From positions 1 to 64,000 of the forward strand of contig NZ_JABBYG020000002.1 in the NCBI RefSeq assembly GCF_012935325.2: a DNA stretch of 64,000 bases, read 5' to 3'. The position numbers and the translations under genes are program-made. The notes beneath the pieces were generated by a model. It searched no databases. It was not told where the DNA came from and saw only the letters and a list, made by a program, of their open reading frames with translations. Of this stretch, positions 58,693 to 64,000 are shown piece after piece. Numbering within the stretch: the stretch's first letter is position 1; every line of letters starts with the position of its first letter. The stretch is from Paenibacillus sp. PL91. Its GTDB lineage: Bacteria; Bacillota; Bacilli; Paenibacillales; Paenibacillaceae.

Positions 58693-59283
58693 TTAGAATC
58701 GTATATGTTTAACCTGCGTTAATACGCGGTCATACGCTTTTTTTAGCTTCCCTCTATGATCCGGTGACAAACTGATATTGGACATCGATGCGATGCGCTC
58801 CGCATTTTGCGGCACGGACGATTGATCTGTATCTAGATGATGCCGGAACACTTCATTCGATAATCCTGCCATACATCTCTCGATCTGCTGCTCCGCCCAT
58901 GAATGCTTTCGCTCGCCTCTGCCCCGAAGCCGATTTCTCAATGTCTCTTCCGATGCACACAGGGCAAAGTGATGAATAACGACGCCATCTCGCCTTAAAC
59001 GACCGACAATTTCATCAAAATAGGTTGGATTTACAATCGTCATCGGCGCAATGACTATGCCGTCATAGGTTTCATCGAGATGCTTGAGCATGGCATAGTT
59101 AATCTCCCGCCACATCGGATAATCTTGAAAATCACCTCGTTGAACCGAAGCCGGAACGTTTTTCCTTATAAAATAACCCGCATTCTCCGGATCATATACG
59201 AAAGAATTTGCCGTTCTTCTATGCAATTCATGCGCAGTTTGCGTCTTGCCTGCACCAAAAGCGCCATTGACCCAAATGATCAC
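58693..59283 (-). CDS. tmrB: TmrB-like tunicamycin-resistance ATP-binding protein
   Basis: A 196-residue P-loop protein closely matching B. subtilis TmrB: IIWVNGAFGAGKTQTAHELH is the Walker A, followed by FVYDPENAG, IVIAPMTIVNPTYFDEI, SWAEQQIERCMAGLS and a C-terminal amphipathic helix ending VKHIRF. TmrB binds ATP at the membrane and gives tunicamycin resistance by binding the drug. GTG 59283 follows GAGGTGA and aligns with the B. subtilis N-terminus (MIIWING). 29 bp upstream of fabI, so cotranscription is possible. Confidence 0.9.
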   Translation of the reverse strand: MIIWVNGAFGAGKTQTAHELHRRTANSFVYDPENAGYFIRKNVPASVQRGDFQDYPMWREINYAMLKHLDETYDGIVIAPMTIVNPTYFDEIVGRLRRDGVVIHHFALCASEETLRNRLRGRGERKHSWAEQQIERCMAGLSNEVFRHHLDTDQSSVPQNAERIASMSNISLSPDHRGKLKKAYDRVLTQVKHIRF

Positions 59284-59390
59284 GACCGTCACCTCGATAC
59301 CAAACTCATATCACTGTTCTATACTAACGATAACCTTTAACATATTCAACTTCTATTTCATCAATCAAAAATATTGACATGCTCACGCCG

Positions 59391-59864
59391 CTATTCCAAT
59401 TGTCTCACATAAACGATGTAATCCGTACTAACGGGCTCTTCTCCAGCTTGTCTTTGCAGCATCGCTATTTGTCCGCGGTGATAACTGCCGTGTAACGAAA
59501 CTTGGTTTAAAATATCGTTTATCGATGTGTGAAATACAATCCCCTTGCTATTCGGGTAAGTAACTATTTTAGAGAAGTCAGCTTCTTTTAACGTTTCAAA
59601 CAACGTTTGATAGCCCCTGATATTCTGGTTCATAACCTGCTCGCACTCCTCAAGGGAATACTCAGGCCATATCGAGAATACCAAAGCATCCTCCCCGTTT
59701 ATCCGGGCAAGCCACACCTGCTCTGCAGCGAGAACGTGGCCAAACAAGCGTAATAGCTTCTCTTCAGATCCCTTGCTTTTCTGAAAAACATCGAAAATTT
59801 GTTGGTTTGCCCATGCCGCATGTTCAAAAATTTTGATCATCGCCATATTAGGTTGAACATTCAT
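59391..59864 (-). CDS. DinB-family protein
   Basis: A 157-residue DinB-fold protein. Metal-binding His are in GHVLAAEQVWLARI, SLHGSYHRGQI (two His) and other helices. Such proteins are thiol transferases or metal-dependent hydrolases of unknown substrate. ATG 59864 is chosen because GGAGG sits eight bases upstream; ATG 59879 overlaps it. Confidence 0.87.
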   Translation of the reverse strand: MNVQPNMAMIKIFEHAAWANQQIFDVFQKSKGSEEKLLRLFGHVLAAEQVWLARINGEDALVFSIWPEYSLEECEQVMNQNIRGYQTLFETLKEADFSKIVTYPNSKGIVFHTSINDILNQVSLHGSYHRGQIAMLQRQAGEEPVSTDYIVYVRQLE

Positions 59865-59915
59865 CATCGCTACCTCCATTTATTACAAACTCTACTCCAT
59901 TAGCTTACGATTCCA

Positions 59916-60629
59916 TCATTCGCTGCTCTTTCGGACAAAATACGTCAAGCAATCGCTTTTTAGCAAAATGTCCCGATCTTCCCGATTGATCGTAAATTCT
60001 AGTTTTTTCACATGGCTGTCTAATACTTCCCAGCGGTTATATGCTTGGTTTAATAGCGTCAGCATCTCTTCCGTGCTCTTGATTATCTCAACGTACGGCT
60101 GTAAGCTTTCGCCGCTCTGCACGTCCAGCTCTTCTATGTTCGTATTGACGATGAGACAGTTGATACCTTTATGCTTTGTTCCAATATTCATTCGATCCAA
60201 AACGTCTGACAGCACCGCCTCAGAGGCGACATGCTCAAGCGAGGATACTGCTACTATGTAATCAAAGGCCTGATTAGGGATGATATAATCTCCGATATCA
60301 CAAGCAGCAGGCTTCAGATAATCGTTTACTCCATAATGCTCGCCATAACTCATTAATTTGTTTAACGCTGACTCGAGTAAATCGACGCATACGACCTTTC
60401 CGTTGCTGCTTCGCAAGGTTTCGGCCATAGGTATGCTATTTCTGCCTACTCCGCAGCCAAGATCGAGGATAGATAGGTCATCTTTATTTTCAAGGCAGCC
60501 GAGGTTATCCATCACGGTTTTCACCGGTTTATGCAGCCATGACCCTGCCTCAAACAATTTATATTGGTCATAGCATGCTTCATGATAAATTTTCTCTTGT
60601 TCTCGAATAATCGCTATTCTATCGTTCAT
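59916..60629 (-). CDS. class I SAM-dependent methyltransferase
   Basis: A 237-residue Rossmann-fold methyltransferase. ILDLGCGVGRNSIPMA is motif I (SAM binding), VVCVDLLESAL motif II and YIVAVSSLEHVAS motif IV. No substrate-specific domain is recognised. Ribosome site GGGG before ATG 60629. Followed by DinB gene 51 bp away. Confidence 0.88.
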   Translation of the reverse strand: MNDRIAIIREQEKIYHEACYDQYKLFEAGSWLHKPVKTVMDNLGCLENKDDLSILDLGCGVGRNSIPMAETLRSSNGKVVCVDLLESALNKLMSYGEHYGVNDYLKPAACDIGDYIIPNQAFDYIVAVSSLEHVASEAVLSDVLDRMNIGTKHKGINCLIVNTNIEELDVQSGESLQPYVEIIKSTEEMLTLLNQAYNRWEVLDSHVKKLEFTINREDRDILLKSDCLTYFVRKSSE

Positions 60630-60647
60630 TCGAACGCCCCTTCACCG

Positions 60648-61112
60648 TTACTCTTGCAATCGCTTCTCATAGCATACACTGCTCTCGCTATCCACATAAA
60701 TGCCAAATCTATCGATTGGTGTATAGCCGTGCTTTCTATAAAAGCTGAGCGCCTCCGGCTGCTCTTCCCCCGCTTCGAGCTTAATGCTGCGAAAATGCAT
60801 GGCCCTCGCCTTCGCTTCAAGCTCGAACAATATTTGCTGCGCAATGCCTCTGTTGCGATAGGCTTCAGCAACGAAGAACCTTTTCAGCTCTGTCGCTTCC
60901 TCATCTAGCGGCCGAATCGCACCGCAGCCTGCCGGTATTCCATCGTAGTAAGCAACGATGAATACAATCTCCTTAACTTTTTCATCCGTAAAATCCAGTC
61001 CAAATATTTCTTCCGCAGGATAACGCTGCAATAAGTCTTCATCGAGCTGACGGATTAGCATTTGTAATTCCTCGTTCTCTGGGGCTACTACCGTTAATGT
61101 CACATTTTGCAT
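60648..61112 (-). CDS. GNAT-family acetyltransferase
   Basis: A 154-residue GNAT. AYYDGIPAGCGAIRPLDEEA, ELKRFFVAEAYRNRGIAQQI (acetyl-CoA loop) and LEAGEEQPEALSFYRKHGY are typical of YjaB/ElaA-like N-acetyltransferases. ATG 61112 follows GAGGAG. 18 bp before the methyltransferase gene, so the two are likely cotranscribed. Confidence 0.9.
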   Translation of the reverse strand: MQNVTLTVVAPENEELQMLIRQLDEDLLQRYPAEEIFGLDFTDEKVKEIVFIVAYYDGIPAGCGAIRPLDEEATELKRFFVAEAYRNRGIAQQILFELEAKARAMHFRSIKLEAGEEQPEALSFYRKHGYTPIDRFGIYVDSESSVCYEKRLQE

Positions 61113-61193
61113 ATTCTATACTCCTCTTGTATGGTTAGTCGATTATAATAAGATGATTTCATGGGCTGTCCGATCAAGAAATGGTGCATTGAA

Positions 61194-61377
61194 CAGGAAA
61201 AACTCCAGTTAATTTCTATGTAAATAAAATAGAATTGGATTTAAAAGGATTTTCTCCTGTTAATCCGGTTAGAAATCCGTGAACTCACCCATTTCAGATT
61301 AATTAAAGGGAGAAATTCCAGCTCATCCATGCACAAGCGCGCATTCGGCGAAATTTGCAGGAGCTTTTCCCGCTAAA
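61194..61377. repeat. array of four short alternating repeats
   Basis: Four about 20-bp motifs occur in one 200-bp gap: CAGGAAAAACTCCAGTTAA (about 61194-61212), its inverted form AAAAGGATTTTCTCCTGTTAA (61243-61263), AAAGGGAGAAATTCCAGCTCA (61305-61325) and the inverted TTTGCAGGAGCTTTTCCCGC (61354-61373). All share a GGxAAAA(T)TCC(A/T)G core in alternating orientation at about 50-60 bp spacing. Nothing else of note lies in 61113-61520. Confidence 0.6.
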
Positions 61378-61520
61378 ATACTAATCTTCCTGTTTGCATG
61401 AGTCGAATGAAGAGTCTGGAGCTAGGAGGGTACCCGAGGAACCTCTAAACCCCCTTCTTCCATTTCCACTTTCCTCTACGCCACCCAAACCTACTCCGCC
61501 TAAAACTGGCGATTTCCCAA

Positions 61521-61796
61521 TTAAGGCTCAATCGATATCAAAGTTGGTCTTTCCCACTTCCGATGCTCGTAGGTGATCCAATATTCACGATTGACTTCAA
61601 TTAACTTATAAATGCCTTTTGGTATTTGAACGGTCTCACGGCCGCCGCTCATTTTCTCAACGACAATTTCATCCGCTTTTGCCTCGATTACCTTCACCTG
61701 CGCAATGGTTTGAGTCGTAAAGTGGTTCCATCGAAATAGCGCTAGCAGCAGGACAATCAAACCCACTGCTAGGAGCATTCTTTTCTGCTTGTTCAT
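61521..61796 (-). CDS. single-helix membrane protein, unknown
   Basis: A 91-residue protein with one N-terminal membrane helix (RMLLAVGLIVLLLALFRW) and a small beta-rich extracytoplasmic part. ATG 61796 follows GGAGG. Last gene of a four-gene minus-strand run with a two-helix protein, an unknown protein and an ADP-ribosylglycohydrolase; possibly one operon. Confidence 0.65.
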   Translation of the reverse strand: MNKQKRMLLAVGLIVLLLALFRWNHFTTQTIAQVKVIEAKADEIVVEKMSGGRETVQIPKGIYKLIEVNREYWITYEHRKWERPTLISIEP

Positions 61797-61843
61797 GACA
61801 ACCTCCAAAACAATTCCTCTAAACACCATGAAGACCTATAACT

Positions 61844-62026
61844 CTATGATCCTTCGTCTTTCTTTGCTTTAGATGCATAGTACGTGCTGGTAAGAAAGGA
61901 TGCCAGCCCCAGAATCCAGCCTATTAGAGGCGAATATTCCAGAGCTGTTCTTAATGACATGCCACCTACCACAAACACAACGCCAACGAATAAATAAGCA
62001 ATGGATAATCGATGATACTTGTTCAT
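61844..62026 (-). CDS. small two-helix membrane protein
   Basis: A 60-residue protein with two hydrophobic helices (LSIAYLFVGVVFVVGGM and LIGWILGLASFLTSTYY) and a Lys-rich tail. ATG 62026 follows GGGAGTG. Located 12 bp after the downstream gene's stop in the same run. No family recognised. Confidence 0.65.
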   Translation of the reverse strand: MNKYHRLSIAYLFVGVVFVVGGMSLRTALEYSPLIGWILGLASFLTSTYYASKAKKDEGS

Positions 62027-62038
62027 CTCAATCACTCC

Positions 62039-62578
62039 CTATTTCGTTTCATGCAGCATCTCCTTGATCAATTCAATGCTTTTCGCCGCCCGATTATTCA
62101 AAGATTTTTTATCTTTGATTTGGAAGTCGTGCAGCTCATGACCAGGATCAATAATTAGCGGCTTAGAAATAATGTCCTCCAAAATGAGCGCAGTCACTTT
62201 ATAAGCATTGTGAAGCTGCTCGGTTGAACATTTATCTTTTACCAGCTTCATTATCGCTACGCTATGTTCGGCATGCATAAGCTTGACGATGCTGTCCGAT
62301 GACATAAGATGCCTGGAAGCAAAGGCAATCACATTGTCCAAGATACGGCTGTCCGGGAAGTTTTTCGCGATTGACAATAGGAGGGCGATCGCATCCCAGT
62401 TCCTAATGGACAGCTCGGCGGTATATTTCGCAATCGATTCCTCCAGCCATTCGGCTTCGGTTTCCTTGGTCACTTGATACGTTTTATATTCTTCATACTT
62501 CCCATCTCGGTGCATCTGAAAATAACTCCCAAAATAAGAGGTGAACAGCTCTTTTGCTCTTTGTAAAGTTTGATCCAA
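62039..62578 (-). CDS. helical protein of unknown function
   Basis: A 179-residue soluble protein, mostly helical, with no recognised domain (for example NWDAIALLLSIAKNFPDSR, LEDIISKPLIIDPGHELHDF). It starts at TTG 62578 with AAGGCGGCG upstream, 26 bp after the ADP-ribosylglycohydrolase stop, and precedes two small membrane proteins. It is likely cotranscribed with them. Confidence 0.65.
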   Translation of the reverse strand: MDQTLQRAKELFTSYFGSYFQMHRDGKYEEYKTYQVTKETEAEWLEESIAKYTAELSIRNWDAIALLLSIAKNFPDSRILDNVIAFASRHLMSSDSIVKLMHAEHSVAIMKLVKDKCSTEQLHNAYKVTALILEDIISKPLIIDPGHELHDFQIKDKKSLNNRAAKSIELIKEMLHETK

Positions 62579-62604
62579 CTTATCGCCGCCTTGATCTGCA
62601 CATA

Positions 62605-63546
62605 TTATTTGGTTAGTGCTCCTTCGAATCTATCGCACAGATGGTGAATCTCATCCAGTCTTGCCAGCTGACTCATCCATCCTTCTGGAATTGCGTCTAT
62701 TCCATAATAAAGACCAGCCAATCCACCGGTTACCGCACCCGTCGTATCGGTATCCTCGCCTAAGTTGATGGCACGCAGCACTGCCTCGCTGTAGCTTCCG
62801 GTCGTCATCAGACTCCAAATGCTCGCTTCCAGCGTATGGACGACGTAGCCTGATGACTGAATATCATCTTCTGCCAGCTGAGCCAAATCTCCTTTTAGCA
62901 CGCGATCAAATGATTTTAAATGCTCAGCCGCGCCCGCTTCTTGATAAGCTTCATTGACCGTTTCTCTCATTTGTCCGATGCTATCCTCCAAACTTAGGCC
63001 ATTCAATAGATGAATCGCAAGCTCAACATAGATAACACAGGCAATAATAGAAATTTGATGCCGATGGGTTAGGGAGGACACCTGCGCAACAAGCGCTAAT
63101 CGATCCTCAAAGGTTTCTTCCTTTAGCAAGTAAGCTAGCGGAATAATACGCATTAACGATCCGTTTCCATTGCTGAATAGCTCTGATCCACCTGCTAGGT
63201 CAGGCCGAATGCAGTTATATTTATACCTTTTAATCGCATCTGCGGTAGCGATCCCAACATCAAACGTATCGCCATGAGGCGTCCAATAGCCCCTATTCAA
63301 CCATTCCACAAACCGAGCAGCTATATCAATTAAATCTATCTGAGGGAACGCAGCGATGCTTTCCATTAGACAAAAAACTAACGAGCTATCATCCGACCAT
63401 GTGCCTGCTGGCTGCGAATGCGTGCCAAAACCGATCATATCGATTAATGGGCTGTTCTTCAAAGCGCTGCGTGATCGGAATTCGACGGGGACGCCCAACG
63501 CATCTCCAACACAAAGTCCAATTATTCCATCGCGTACTTTAGTCAT
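62605..63546 (-). CDS. ADP-ribosylglycohydrolase family protein
   Basis: A 313-residue all-helical ADP-ribosylglycohydrolase (DraG/ARH type). GIIGLCVGDALGVPVEFRSR, the metal-site GTWSDDSS and NLGEDTDTTGAVTGGLAG, in which two Asp bind Mg, are complete. It removes ADP-ribose from proteins or other acceptors. ATG 63546 after GGAGGTTG. First of a four-gene run with unknown proteins. Confidence 0.9.
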   Translation of the reverse strand: MTKVRDGIIGLCVGDALGVPVEFRSRSALKNSPLIDMIGFGTHSQPAGTWSDDSSLVFCLMESIAAFPQIDLIDIAARFVEWLNRGYWTPHGDTFDVGIATADAIKRYKYNCIRPDLAGGSELFSNGNGSLMRIIPLAYLLKEETFEDRLALVAQVSSLTHRHQISIIACVIYVELAIHLLNGLSLEDSIGQMRETVNEAYQEAGAAEHLKSFDRVLKGDLAQLAEDDIQSSGYVVHTLEASIWSLMTTGSYSEAVLRAINLGEDTDTTGAVTGGLAGLYYGIDAIPEGWMSQLARLDEIHHLCDRFEGALTK

Positions 63547-63678
63547 CGTATGACAACCTCCATTTTAGAGCAAAGTCTTATCGCTCCTCCAGTATAACAA
63601 CGCTAGAATCATTTGGAAACAGCATCCAACCCTTTGTTGGCGATTCTTAACGATTGCAGCCTGCGCGAAAGCAAAGAA

Positions 63679-63710
63679 AGGCTTTACGCCAATAACGCAG
63701 CGCAAAGCCT
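63679..63710. terminator. intrinsic terminator
   Basis: AGGCTTTACGC / GCGCAAAGCCT, imperfect, followed by TTTCTTTGC on the minus strand; ends the adenosine deaminase gene. Confidence 0.65.
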
Positions 63711-63737
63711 CCACTTGCTCCAAACAAAGCATGTTGA

Positions 63738-64000
63738 TTAAACTTGAATGCCGATAGCCGCGAGCTCGCTCTTAAACCTCGCTATCAACGATTGCTTCTC
63801 TGCTTCCTCCAGAAAGGCAGCTTTCACGCCATTCATCACGATTGTCACGATCTCATTCAGCGTAATGCCGCAATGGTCCATCAGAAGCTCATATTCCTTC
63901 TGAAGCGTCGTACCTGTGACCGTCATATTGTCCGTATTGACCGTAACGACGATGCCTTGCTCCAAGTAATGGCGCAGCGGATAAGCATCCCAACCCGAAA
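63738..64000 (-). CDS. adenosine deaminase, C-terminal part
   Basis: The window edge cuts the gene. The visible 87 residues include GWDAYPLRHYLEQGIVVTVN, then TDNMTVTGTTLQKEYELL and the C-terminal helices, which are the end of the adenosine deaminase family (the NTDN region lies near the last metal-binding Asp). The gene continues beyond 64000. It deaminates adenosine to inosine. Confidence 0.85.
   Translation of the reverse strand, partial: SGWDAYPLRHYLEQGIVVTVNTDNMTVTGTTLQKEYELLMDHCGITLNEIVTIVMNGVKAAFLEEAEKQSLIARFKSELAAIGIQV

Noticed and set aside
61394..61576. Plus-strand Pro-rich 60-codon frame
   Set aside because: No ribosome site, low-complexity composition and overlap with the repeat region and the opposite-strand gene.
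1..64000. CRISPR arrays, rRNA, tRNA and prophage genes
   Set aside because: Looked for and not seen: no regular spaced repeats, no rRNA or cloverleaf sequences, and no phage structural or integrase genes.

Overview
The window looks like chromosomal DNA of a spore-forming, low-to-moderate G+C Firmicute, most likely Paenibacillus or a close relative. Supporting genes are a SpoIIP-family sporulation hydrolase, a RacA-like DNA-binding protein, a YheC/YheD spore-coat remnant, a bacillithiol-transferase-like DinB protein, TmrB, a B. subtilis-like AdhR/AdhA pair, strong AGGAGG ribosome sites and many TTG/GTG starts. There are no rRNA, tRNA or CRISPR features. Most genes lie on the minus strand in short operons separated by good intrinsic terminators.

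Layout. 0-4.2 kb: DNA alkylation repair, an AAC(6')-like acetyltransferase, and an aldo/keto reductase under an AdhR-type promoter. 3.5-6.8 kb: the electrophile-stress locus. A MerR regulator with Cys52 (AdhR-like), a zinc alcohol dehydrogenase (AdhA-like) and the reductase share four near-identical operators, each set in a 19-bp MerR-type promoter spacer. A truncated cupin and a decayed SDR oxidoreductase lie among them. 6.9-8.9 kb: a TetR-MFS efflux operon with a 15-bp-arm palindromic operator. 9-15.9 kb: nitroreductase, VOC protein, RHH/PIN toxin-antitoxin pair, SH3-SpoIIP protein, zinc-ribbon protein, PAF-acetylhydrolase-like protein and histidine phosphatase.

16.4-22.2 kb: the most interesting locus, an apparent RiPP (ribosomal peptide) cluster. 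It has a previously unlisted 48-residue precursor with a lasso-type YxxPxV/L leader, a PqqD/RRE protein, an HPr-kinase-like enzyme, a SipW-like S26 peptidase, an ABC exporter with an unusual zinc-ribbon N-terminal extension, a DUF1854 protein and a nucleotidyltransferase. The order resembles paeninodin-type lasso clusters, but no lasso cyclase (asparagine-synthetase-like) or B2 transglutaminase-like protease is present. The product is therefore probably a phosphorylated and/or nucleotidylated non-lasso peptide, or an incomplete pathway. A RacA-like gene diverges from it.

23-35 kb: Cu/Zn superoxide dismutase; a BlaI-M56 peptidase-DUF3105 operon with its own operator and no beta-lactamase; metabolic and detoxification singletons; a Fur-controlled orphan siderophore-binding lipoprotein; an ArsR-SRPBCC pair. 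35-50 kb: secreted beta-propeller, kinases, hydrolases, acetyltransferases, a truncated GH43-ricin arabinanase, a nucleotidyltransferase/aminoglycoside-phosphotransferase pair, SgrR-like regulator, an orphan eukaryote-type HisA, NUDIX and HAD enzymes, an HxlR-regulated MFS/aldo-keto reductase operon. 51-64 kb: bicupin oxalate decarboxylase with an altered lid motif, GH3 lipoprotein, an IS3 transposase scrap, a PhoX-TatA-TatC export operon, FabI, TmrB, DinB, a methyltransferase, GNAT, an intergenic repeat array, an ADP-ribosylglycohydrolase operon and the end of an adenosine deaminase.

The window carries at least nine recognisable decayed genes (ABC ATPase, cupin, SDR, SLH/cadherin-like surface protein, YheC/D, two GNATs, GH43, IS3 transposase), which suggests an accessory, actively eroding region.
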